The notes beneath the pieces are model-generated. The model ran no database searches. It had not been told where the DNA came from and saw only the letters and a list, made by a program, of their open reading frames with translations. From NCBI GenBank assembly GCA_013695195.1, contig JACDAY010000349.1:1-6598 (forward strand): a stretch of DNA of 6,598 bases, read 5' to 3'. Shown in pieces: positions 1 through 5,920 of the stretch. The stretch is from Blastocatellia bacterium (lineage in GTDB: Bacteria; Acidobacteriota; Blastocatellia; Pyrinomonadales; Pyrinomonadaceae). Made by a program: the position numbers and the translations under genes. The first letter of the stretch is position 1, and each line of letters starts with the position of its first letter.

Positions 1-1977
1 CAGAAGGACAACGAAACGTGGGGCGATGTCAGCGTCGGCGAAAATATGCTGGCTCACCGCGAGAGCAGCATGACGTGTTACGCCTGCCACACGTCGTGGG
101 TAACGAGCTGTTTCGGCTGTCATCTCAGCATGGAGGCGAACCGCAAAATGCCGAACCGCCACAACGAAGGCGGAGATTCGCGCAATTTCACGTCATATAA
201 TTACCAGGTGATCCGCGATGATATTTTTATGCTTGGGAAAGACGGCACCGTTACCGGCCACAAGGTCGCGCCGGTGCGCTCGAGCTCCGCCGTTCTGGTC
301 AGCTCGCGAAATCAAAACCGCGAATGGATATACAGCCAGCAGCAGACGGTTTCAGCAGAAGGATTTTCCGGCCAGGCCTTTAATACGCATGTGCCGCATA
401 CGGTTCGCGGCAAGGAAACGCAGTCCTGTTCCGATTGCCACGTGTCCGCACAAAAAGATAACAACGCATGGCTCGCGCAGGTGATGCTCCAGGGAACAAA
501 CTTCGTCAATTTTATGGGACGATATGTCTTTGTCGCGGCAACCGACGCGCTCGAGGCCGTTGCCGTTACCGAGCACACGGAGCCGCAGGCCGTCTATGGC
601 AGCAATCTTCACAAGCTGGCCTACAAGGATAATTTCGAAAAGTTTGTCAATAACGGCCGCGAGCTAAAGGAATATTACGAAAATAAAGGGCGTCCCGAAG
701 CCCTTCAGGTACAGGTCCGTGGCGAATATGCCTACGTTGCGGCCGGAAAAGGCGGCCTGCGGGTGTACGACGTTGCGCAGATAGACCACAAAGGTTTTTC
801 TGAACGGATCGTTACGGCTCCGGTGTCACCGCTAGGGCAGAAATTTTATGTGCCGAGCCGATATGCGGCGGCGGTAGCGGCACCTTCGACATTAGCGGTC
901 GATCCGGCAAGATGGCGAACGGTTCGGAATGACGACGGCAGTTTGACGCAGATGCCGCCCGATCAGGCGGTTCAAATGCACGAAACAGCCGTAAAAGCCG
1001 GAAGGCCCAGCCCGGTAATCAACGAGGAAGAACCGATTCATCCGCTCTACGCATACATATACGTCGCCGACAGGCACGAAGGCCTGATCCTGGTAAACGC
1101 CGCCACACTGCTTGACGGCGACCCACGCAACAATTTCCTGAGCCGGGCTTTAACCTATAATCCCAACGGCGTTTTGACCGGCGCGGGGAACATTACGATG
1201 GCTGGAAACTTTGCATACATGACGACCGAAAAGGAACTGGTGATCATCGATCTTTCCGTTCCTTTTCAGCCGAAAATCACAACGCAGATTCCGTTTAGTC
1301 GTCCAAAGGCCGTCGCTGTTCAGTTCCTTTACGCATTCGTCGTGGATGCGGATGGATTGCACGTTCTGGACATCAAGGAACTTCAGATAAAAGGCGAAGT
1401 TCGCCGCGTCGAAACTGCATCCGTTTCGCTCAAACACGCAAAGGACATATATTTGGCGAGAACCTATGCGTACGTCGCTAACGGCGCGGACGGTCTGGCG
1501 ATCATCGACGTGGAAAAGCCCGAAAGCCCGCAATTGGCACAAATGTTTAATGACGAAGGAAGGCTTAACGATTCGCACTCGGTAAAAGTGGCGATGACGA
1601 ATGCGAGCCTTTACGCATATGTTGCCGACGGAAAGAACGGCCTGAAAATTCTCCAGTTGACCGACCCCGAGACAATGCCGGAGTACGCCGGATTCAGCCC
1701 TCAACCGCAGCCGAAAGTCATCGCCACTTTTAAGACAAAAGGTGAAGCACTCGCTGTTTCCAAGGGTCTCGACCGCGACCGCGCGATGGACGAAAGCGGA
1801 AATCAGATAGCGGTGTTCGGCCGCCGCGGTGCCCGCCCTTTCCGTTTTGACGAGATGATGCGAATGCTCCGGACAAACGACGGAGCGGGTGAATTTTTCA
1901 CCGTGTCGGATGAGCCGAAGAAGCGAATCGCAAAAGTGCCGGCCCTACCTTTTTTCCTGGAAAACGGATATTTTTGA
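1..1977 (+). CDS. Multihaem c-type cytochrome with LVIVD-like beta-propeller repeats (5' truncated by window)
   Basis: The reading frame is open from base 1, so the N-terminus (signal peptide and possibly more haem motifs) lies outside the window; the first internal ATG at 46 is not a credible start. Three CxxCH haem c motifs are visible: CYACH (76-90), CFGCH (109-123) and CSDCH (427-441), predicting at least three covalently bound haems and therefore an exported protein. After the haem part the protein carries about seven copies of a Y-A-Y-V-A-x-GL-x-V-x-D type motif, starting near bases 520, 727, 1048, 1210, 1330, 1468 and 1615 (for example YAYVANGADGLAIIDV). This is the pattern of LVIVD repeats and suggests a beta-propeller, perhaps seven-bladed. 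The C-terminal ~60 residues after the last repeat match nothing I recognise. The role is probably periplasmic or outer-surface electron transfer, or binding of a partner protein; the substrate is unknown. It lies 202 bases upstream of sdhC, on the same strand. I am confident of the haem motifs, moderately confident of the propeller, and unsure of the function. Confidence 0.85.
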   Translation, partial: QKDNETWGDVSVGENMLAHRESSMTCYACHTSWVTSCFGCHLSMEANRKMPNRHNEGGDSRNFTSYNYQVIRDDIFMLGKDGTVTGHKVAPVRSSSAVLVSSRNQNREWIYSQQQTVSAEGFSGQAFNTHVPHTVRGKETQSCSDCHVSAQKDNNAWLAQVMLQGTNFVNFMGRYVFVAATDALEAVAVTEHTEPQAVYGSNLHKLAYKDNFEKFVNNGRELKEYYENKGRPEALQVQVRGEYAYVAAGKGGLRVYDVAQIDHKGFSERIVTAPVSPLGQKFYVPSRYAAAVAAPSTLAVDPARWRTVRNDDGSLTQMPPDQAVQMHETAVKAGRPSPVINEEEPIHPLYAYIYVADRHEGLILVNAATLLDGDPRNNFLSRALTYNPNGVLTGAGNITMAGNFAYMTTEKELVIIDLSVPFQPKITTQIPFSRPKAVAVQFLYAFVVDADGLHVLDIKELQIKGEVRRVETASVSLKHAKDIYLARTYAYVANGADGLAIIDVEKPESPQLAQMFNDEGRLNDSHSVKVAMTNASLYAYVADGKNGLKILQLTDPETMPEYAGFSPQPQPKVIATFKTKGEALAVSKGLDRDRAMDESGNQIAVFGRRGARPFRFDEMMRMLRTNDGAGEFFTVSDEPKKRIAKVPALPFFLENGYF

Positions 1978-1999
1978 ACGTCGTGTTCAATCGTTGAAC
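1974..1999. repeat. Alternating ttgaac/gttcaa inverted repeats at the end of the cytochrome gene
   Basis: The hexamer ttgaac (1974-1979, overlapping the TGA stop at 1975-1977), its complement gttcaa (1985-1990) and a second ttgaac (1994-1999) lie in series. The middle block can pair with either neighbour, giving two mutually exclusive 6-bp hairpins with loops of 5 and 3 bases. There is no T-run afterwards, so this is not a classical intrinsic terminator; it could be a weak terminator, an mRNA 3'-end stabiliser or a protein-binding site. Confidence 0.45.
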
Positions 2000-2002
2000 T
2001 GC

Positions 2003-2030
2003 TTGACTTGAAGAGACATTTGCGTAAAAC
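2003..2030 (+). promoter_or_regulatory. Possible sigma-70-type promoter for the sdh cluster, with an overlapping inverted repeat
   Basis: TTGACT at 2003-2008 matches five of six bases of the -35 consensus. Sixteen bases further on, TAAAAC (2025-2030) matches four of six of the -10 consensus. The candidate -10 sits inside a perfect 6-bp inverted repeat, cgtaaa-ac-tttacg (2023-2036), which could be an operator. The position, about 145 bases upstream of sdhC, is reasonable. The match is by eye only, and such boxes occur by chance. Confidence 0.3.
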
Positions 2031-2068
2031 TTTACGTGTCATAGCGTTACCAAATCCTTTTTAATTTT

Positions 2069-2097
2069 CCAATCGCTTCTCAATAAGCGATGATTGG
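2069..2097. repeat. Inverted repeat in the sdhC leader
   Basis: The arms atcgctt (2072-2078) and aagcgat (2085-2091) form a perfect 7-bp stem with a 6-base loop. An alternative pairing, ccaat-cgctt with aagcg-atg-attgg over 2069-2097, gives 10 bp with a 3-base bulge. If the promoter at 2003-2030 is real, this hairpin would lie in the 5' untranslated leader of the sdh mRNA and could be a regulatory structure or an operator. No T-run follows, so it is not a terminator. Confidence 0.4.
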
Positions 2098-2159
2098 CAG
2101 TGAGTAAATGACGGTATGCAAAATTCGGGCCTGTGTGAAATTTTATCAACATGAACTTT

Positions 2160-2165
2160 GGGAGG
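2160..2165 (+). promoter_or_regulatory. Purine-rich Shine-Dalgarno-like site upstream of sdhC
   Basis: The sequence gggagg is a strong anti-16S match but ends 14 bases before the ATG at 2180, longer than the usual 5-9. A weaker aggt (2169-2172) has a 7-base spacing. The next in-frame ATG (2228) would remove 16 residues and has no better site. I therefore keep 2180 as the start, with some doubt. Confidence 0.4.
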
Positions 2166-2179
2166 TTTAGGTAAGCTAA

Positions 2180-2989
2180 ATGGCTTCGAATCTGGTTTCC
2201 ATAACACGGCGCTCCGCCGGACAGACAATGCGGAAGGATCTTTGGTGGGTAACGCCGCTAGTGACCTTTTTGGGGCTTGGGGCCTTTGTCGTTTATTCGA
2301 CCTGGGCTGCATTTCAAGGCGAACATTACCGGTTTATCGGAAATGGTGCTAACTACCTCTCGCCGTTTTATTCGCCGGAAGTTTTAGGTTCCGCAACTGC
2401 TTTTTTTGGAGAAAAGCCCGGTTGGATCCCGGAATGGCTTCCATTTTCACCCGCCTTTTTGATACTTTGGGGACCGGGCGGTTTTCGCCTAACCTGCTAT
2501 TACTATCGGGGCGCATACTACAAGGCATTTTGGGCAGATCCGCCTGCCTGCTCGGTCGGTGAGCCGCGCCACTCGTACCGCGGAGAGAACAGTTTCCCGC
2601 TGATCCTGCAAAACATCCACCGCTATTTTATGTATCTGGCGGTCATCTTTATCTTGTTTTTGGCACATGATGTTTACGAAGCGTTGTGGTTTACCGATGC
2701 GGCCGGAAATACGACTTTCGGGATCGGCGTCGGCACGATTATTCTCGCTGCGAATGTTTTCTTTCTCGGCGGTTACACCTTTGGATGCCACAGCCTGCGG
2801 CATCTGATCGGCGGCTGGCGCGATGAGTTGTCGAAAAAGCCGATACAGATGAGTGCTTATAACTGTGTAACCTGTTTGAACCGCAGGCACATGCTTTTTG
2901 CGTGGCTGAGCCTTTTCGTCGTCGGATTTTCTGATATTTATGTGCGGCTGTGCTCGATGGGAATATGGACCGACTGGCGGATTATCTAA
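2180..2989 (+). CDS. sdhC: Succinate dehydrogenase membrane anchor subunit, Sdh1-type (five-helix)
   Basis: This 269-residue integral membrane protein anchors SdhA/SdhB to the cytoplasmic membrane and passes electrons to quinone. Hydrophobic segments lie at about residues 22-45, 88-108, 144-168, 181-204 and 237-260, giving five predicted helices. The motifs YLSPFYSP (59-66), WGPGGFRLTCYYYRGAYY (97-114), ADPPACSVGEPR (119-130) and QNIHRYF (144-150) are, from memory, typical of the anchor of mycobacterial Sdh1 (the Rv0249c family, similar length) and of acidobacterial relatives, not of the small SdhC/SdhD pair of E. coli. The segment GCHSLRH (202-208) and the pair CVTC plus H237 give closely placed Cys/His groups at the membrane border, candidate metal ligands. 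The mycobacterial Sdh1 anchor is reported to hold a Rieske-type cluster, but assigning ligands here is inference. Gene order is sdhC-sdhA-sdhB. One polypeptide does the anchoring; no sdhD is present or expected. Confidence 0.92.
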   Translation: MASNLVSITRRSAGQTMRKDLWWVTPLVTFLGLGAFVVYSTWAAFQGEHYRFIGNGANYLSPFYSPEVLGSATAFFGEKPGWIPEWLPFSPAFLILWGPGGFRLTCYYYRGAYYKAFWADPPACSVGEPRHSYRGENSFPLILQNIHRYFMYLAVIFILFLAHDVYEALWFTDAAGNTTFGIGVGTIILAANVFFLGGYTFGCHSLRHLIGGWRDELSKKPIQMSAYNCVTCLNRRHMLFAWLSLFVVGFSDIYVRLCSMGIWTDWRII

Positions 2990-3002
2990 CGCCGTGGCTC
3001 AT

Positions 3003-3089
3003 CGGAACGCAGGCTCCCAGCCTGCAAACGCCGCTTACGGCGTAAAAAACCGACAACGAAGAAATGCAGGCAGGGGTGCCTGCGTTCCG
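3003..3089 (-). repeat. REPIN-like palindromic element, copy 1 (inverted orientation)
   Basis: This 87-bp element fills most of the sdhC-sdhA gap. It is bounded by a perfect 12-bp terminal inverted repeat, cggaacgcaggc (3003-3014) and gcctgcgttccg (3078-3089). Each end forms its own hairpin: gcaggct-ccc-agcctgc (3009-3025) and gcaggca-gggg-tgcctgc (3066-3083). Next to the left arm is a central palindrome, acgccg-ctta-cggcgt (3028-3043), the reverse complement of that in copies 2 and 3, so this copy is inverted relative to them. Two inverted hairpins around a spacer is the REPIN layout; such elements are moved by RAYT transposases encoded elsewhere. No T-run follows either hairpin. Confidence 0.85.
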
Positions 3090-3091
3090 AC

Positions 3092-3125
3092 AAATGACTT
3101 CGATAAATGACGTCGATAAATGACT
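3092..3125 (+). repeat. 13-bp tandem repeat running into the sdhA start codon
   Basis: Two units, aaatgacttcgat (3092-3104) and aaatgacgtcgat (3105-3117), differ by one base. A third partial unit, aaatgact (3118-3125), contains the sdhA start codon. Each unit carries an ATG (3094, 3107, 3120), and because the period is 13 the three ATGs lie in three different frames. The array starts two bases after copy 1 of the palindromic element and may be slippage-generated. It leaves no recognisable Shine-Dalgarno sequence for sdhA. Confidence 0.8.
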
Positions 3126-4931
3126 GAATATACTACATTCGAACATGACGTTCTTGTTATCGGTGCCGGCGGCGCCGGGCTTCGCGCGGCGATCGAAGCG
3201 TCCGCTGCCGGAGCTTCGGTTGGGCTGGTCTGCAAATCTCTGCTCGGAAAGGCGCATACCGTTATGGCCGAAGGCGGGATGGCGGCAGCTCTTGCAAATG
3301 TTGACGATCGGGATAATTGGAAGGTGCATTTTTCGGACACGATGCGCGGCGGACAGTATATAAATAATTGGCGCATGGCCGAGCTCCATGCCAGAGAAGC
3401 GCCCGATCGCGTGCGCGAACTGGAAGCTTGGGGTGCGGTTTTCGACCGCACGAAAGACGGCAAAATTTTGCAGCGAAATTTCGGTGGGCATCGATATCCT
3501 AGGCTCGCCCACGTCGGCGATAGAACAGGGCTCGAGCTGATCCGCACGCTTCAGGATCACGGTATCCACCAAGGAATCGAGGTTTACATGGAGGTCACGG
3601 TTGTTTCGCTCCTTAAGGACGGCGACCGAGTTGTCGGTGCGTTTGCGTATGAACGGGAACATGGACGATTTCGCGTATTCAAAGCAAAAGCTGTTATTTT
3701 AGCGACCGGCGGTGTCGGCCGTGCATTTAAGATCACCAGCAACAGCTGGGAAGGCACGGGCGACGGACATACGCTCGCATACGACGCCGGCGCGGAACTG
3801 ATCGATATGGAATTCGTCCAATTTCACCCGACCGGAATGGTCTGGCCGCCGAGCGTTCGCGGAATTCTCGTAACGGAAGGTGTTCGCGGCGAGGGCGGAA
3901 TTTTAACGAATAGTGAGGGGAAACGGTTTATGTTTGACGACATTCCAGACAACTACAAAGATCAAACCGCCGACTCGCCCGAAGAAGGCTGGCGATATGT
4001 CACTGGCGATAAAAATGCCCGCCGCCCGCCGGAATTGCTCACCCGCGACCACGTCGCCCGCGCCATCGTTCGTGAGGTCAAAGCGGGACGCGGCTCTCCG
4101 CACGGCGGCGTTTATCTCGATATTGCCTGGATAAAGGAAAACCTTTCGAACGCTCCGGAGCATATTAAAAAGAAACTTCCGAGCATGTATCACCAATTCA
4201 AGCAGCTTGCCGATCTCGATATCACGACCACTCCGATGGAGATCGGGCCGACGACGCATTATATTATGGGCGGAGTTCGCGTGGACAGCGACACACAGGC
4301 TTCGACTTTACCGGGACTGTTTGCAGCCGGCGAATGTGCGGCCGGAATCAACGGGGCTAATCGTCTCGGCGGAAACTCACTGTCCGACCTGCTGGTTTTC
4401 GGCAAGCGCGCCGGTGAATTTGCGGCTGCTTATGCAAACGAGAATCCGCAGGGAAATATTGATGACGGTCAGATCGAACAAACGGCAAGACAGGCTCTCA
4501 AGCCGTTCGAGCGGGCCGGCGGCGAGAACCCGTTTGCGATCCAGTACGCGCTGCAGGACATGATGCAGGATCTCGTCGGCATCGTCCGCACCGAAGAGGA
4601 AATGCAGCGGGCACTTGTCGGAATCACGACTCTAAGAGAGCGGACTAAGAACGTCAGCGTGACCGGAAATATCGATTTTAATCCCGGCTGGCACACGGCT
4701 CTTGATCTTAATAATTTGCTCACCGTCTCCGAAGCGATCACGCGTGCCGCCATCGAGCGAAAGGAAAGCCGCGGCGGCCAATATCGAGACGATTATCCTG
4801 CTAAGGGAGAAGAATTCGGCAAGATCAATTACACTTTGAAAAAATCTGCGGACGGCAAAATGCAGATCGAAAGCGTGCCGATTCCTGATATGCCGGAGGA
4901 ATTACAGGCTATCATCGAAGAGATGGGTTAA
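3120..4931 (+). CDS. sdhA: Succinate dehydrogenase flavoprotein subunit
   Basis: This 603-residue cytoplasmic subunit oxidises succinate to fumarate on covalently bound FAD, in the TCA cycle and respiratory chain. The Rossmann dinucleotide motif GAGGAG is at residues 15-20. H46 in the motif AHTVMAEGG is the expected covalent FAD attachment site. Substrate and catalytic residues of the family are all present: H236 in FHPTG, T252-E253 in TEGVRGEGG, the proton-shuttle arginine R309 in TRDHVARAI, H380 in THYIMGG and R415 in GANRLGGNSL. Length is normal and no frameshift is seen. The start is ATG 3120: a TAA stop lies directly upstream in frame (3117-3119) and the resulting N-terminus fits the family. 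No Shine-Dalgarno site precedes it; a tandem repeat with two upstream ATGs does. It is separated from sdhC by 130 bases and from sdhB by 99 bases, each gap holding a palindromic element. Direction (dehydrogenase or fumarate reductase) cannot be decided from sequence; the complex type and the single locus favour dehydrogenase. Confidence 0.97.
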   Translation: MTEYTTFEHDVLVIGAGGAGLRAAIEASAAGASVGLVCKSLLGKAHTVMAEGGMAAALANVDDRDNWKVHFSDTMRGGQYINNWRMAELHAREAPDRVRELEAWGAVFDRTKDGKILQRNFGGHRYPRLAHVGDRTGLELIRTLQDHGIHQGIEVYMEVTVVSLLKDGDRVVGAFAYEREHGRFRVFKAKAVILATGGVGRAFKITSNSWEGTGDGHTLAYDAGAELIDMEFVQFHPTGMVWPPSVRGILVTEGVRGEGGILTNSEGKRFMFDDIPDNYKDQTADSPEEGWRYVTGDKNARRPPELLTRDHVARAIVREVKAGRGSPHGGVYLDIAWIKENLSNAPEHIKKKLPSMYHQFKQLADLDITTTPMEIGPTTHYIMGGVRVDSDTQASTLPGLFAAGECAAGINGANRLGGNSLSDLLVFGKRAGEFAAAYANENPQGNIDDGQIEQTARQALKPFERAGGENPFAIQYALQDMMQDLVGIVRTEEEMQRALVGITTLRERTKNVSVTGNIDFNPGWHTALDLNNLLTVSEAITRAAIERKESRGGQYRDDYPAKGEEFGKINYTLKKSADGKMQIESVPIPDMPEELQAIIEEMG

Positions 4932-4932
4932 G

Positions 4933-5026
4933 GGAACGCGGACGCCCACGTCCGCAAATGAGTGCGAAGCACGAAAAAACTATCTACGCCGTAAGCGGCG
5001 TTTGCGGACGTGGGAGTCCGCGTTCC
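4933..5026 (+). repeat. REPIN-like palindromic element, copy 2 (variant stem)
   Basis: This 94-bp element occupies nearly the whole sdhA-sdhB gap. The terminal inverted repeat is ggaacgcggac (4933-4943) and gtccgcgttcc (5016-5026). The end hairpins are gcggacg-ccca-cgtccgc (4938-4955) and gcggac-gtggga-gtccgc (5004-5021). The central palindrome acgccgtaagcggcgt is at 4986-5001, and a small gtgc-gaa-gcac hairpin lies at 4962-4972. The outer ggaacgc/gcgttcc and the centre match copy 1, but the stems use GGAC where copies 1 and 3 use AGGC, changed on both strands of both hairpins. It ends four bases before the sdhB ATG. Confidence 0.85.
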
Positions 5027-5030
5027 ATAT

Positions 5031-5774
5031 ATGCCACAAGCAATATTCAGTATCAGACGCGGTGGGCGGACGGATGGTGAGATGGTCAATTACACGACCG
5101 AGATCTCGGAAGGCATGGTCGTGCTCGACGCTGTTTTGCAGATTCAGGCCGAATCGGCCGGTGATCTCGCGTGCCGCTGGAACTGCAAGGCAGGAAAATG
5201 CGGGTCGTGCTCGGCCGAGATCAACGGAAAGCCGAAGCTGATGTGCATGACGCGGCTCAACACGCTGCTGATGGATGAGCCCGTAACCATCGAGCCGATG
5301 CGCGCGTTTCCGCCGATTAAAGACCTCATTACCGATGTTTCGTGGAATTTTGAGGTCAAAAAACGCATAAAAAAATTCAAGCCGCGTCCGCCCGACGCCC
5401 CCGACGGCACTTGGCGCATGTATCAGGAAGATATCGACCGAGTACAGGAATTTCGTAAATGCATCGAGTGTTTTCTTTGCCAGGACGTTTGCCACGTGCT
5501 TCGCGATCACGAAAAACACGCCGATTTTATTGGTCCGCGATTTCTTGTTTACGCCGCAGCGCTTGAGATGCACCCGCTCGATACCGAGGACCGTTTGGGC
5601 GAGCTAAAAGATGCTCACGGCCTCGGCTATTGCAACATCACAAAATGCTGCACAAAAGTCTGCCCGGAAAACATTACGATCACCGACAATGCGATCATTC
5701 CTTTAAAAGAGCGTGTCGTCGATGAATTTTACGATCCGTTTAAGAAATTGGTGAAGTTATTTCGAAAGAAATAG
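5031..5774 (+). CDS. sdhB: Succinate dehydrogenase iron-sulphur subunit
   Basis: This 247-residue subunit carries electrons from the SdhA FAD to the membrane anchor. An N-terminal plant-ferredoxin-type domain holds the [2Fe-2S] ligands C52, C57, C60 and C72 (CKAGKCGSC, then LMC). C60 is a cysteine where E. coli has Asp63. The C-terminal domain carries [4Fe-4S] ligands C144, C147, C150 and C211, and [3Fe-4S] ligands C154, C201 and C207. These spacings equal those of E. coli SdhB at a constant offset of 5. The site that would hold a fourth ligand of the third cluster is T204. Extra cysteines C48 and C206 are present. I choose ATG 5031: the N-terminus MPQAIFSIRR aligns with where family members begin, while the in-frame GTG at 5010 lies inside the palindromic element and would add seven residues of repeat-derived sequence. 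No clear Shine-Dalgarno site precedes 5031. It is probably cotranscribed with sdhC and sdhA. Confidence 0.96.
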   Translation: MPQAIFSIRRGGRTDGEMVNYTTEISEGMVVLDAVLQIQAESAGDLACRWNCKAGKCGSCSAEINGKPKLMCMTRLNTLLMDEPVTIEPMRAFPPIKDLITDVSWNFEVKKRIKKFKPRPPDAPDGTWRMYQEDIDRVQEFRKCIECFLCQDVCHVLRDHEKHADFIGPRFLVYAAALEMHPLDTEDRLGELKDAHGLGYCNITKCCTKVCPENITITDNAIIPLKERVVDEFYDPFKKLVKLFRKK

Positions 5775-5855
5775 GCATCCTTGCCTGCTATAAGTGCGAA
5801 TCGCGAAAATGATTTGTACCGTAAGCGGCGTTGCAGGCTGGTAGCCTGCGTTCCG
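5773..5855 (+). repeat. REPIN-like palindromic element, copy 3 (left end degenerate)
   Basis: This roughly 83-bp element lies directly after sdhB. The right arm is intact: hairpin gcaggct-ggt-agcctgc (5833-5849) followed by gcgttccg to 5855. The central palindrome is slightly degenerate (accgtaagcggcgt, 5818-5831). The left arm keeps aggca-tcct-tgcct (5773-5786) but lacks the outer ggaacgc box, and its first bases lie in the sdhB TAG stop (5772-5774). Orientation is as copy 2, with the spacer motif agtgcgaa also shared; stem sequence (AGGC) is as copy 1. The bases just outside, acaaa, are also found after the right end of copy 1. Confidence 0.78.
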
Positions 5856-5920
5856 ACAAACCTGCGCTCTGCGAAATAACCCGGACCGCACAGAATTTCT
5901 AAAATAAAACTAAAGAATAA

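Noticed and set aside
18..200. Arginine-rich 60-residue frame at the start of the window
   Set aside because: It overlaps the haem-motif coding region in another frame and has no recognisable features.
1150..1704. 184-residue open frame on the minus strand
   Set aside because: It lies wholly inside the cytochrome/propeller gene, has no family-like features, and is explained as the antisense of biased codon use.
1985..1999. Hairpin gttcaa-tcg-ttgaac as an intrinsic terminator for the cytochrome gene
   Set aside because: The stem is AT-rich and no T-run follows, so it was listed only as an inverted repeat.
2982..3662. 226-residue open frame on the minus strand
   Set aside because: It covers the palindromic element and the 5' end of sdhA antisense; the sdhA reading is far stronger. 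The same applies to the minus-strand frame at 3035-3547.
5010..5030. GTG 5010 as the sdhB start
   Set aside because: It is inside the right hairpin of copy 2 and would add seven repeat-derived residues; ATG 5031 matches the family N-terminus.
5478..5496. CQDVCH in SdhB as a haem c site
   Set aside because: The spacing is CxxxCH, not CxxCH, and the cysteines are conserved Fe-S ligands in this family. CVTCL in the anchor likewise lacks the histidine.
4980..5573. 197-residue open frame on the minus strand
   Set aside because: It is antisense to sdhB and runs into copy 2 of the palindromic element; no recognisable motif.
3003..5855. The three related repeats as a CRISPR array
   Set aside because: The copies are separated by complete genes, are in mixed orientation, and are internally palindromic at both ends; there are no regular spacers and no cas genes.
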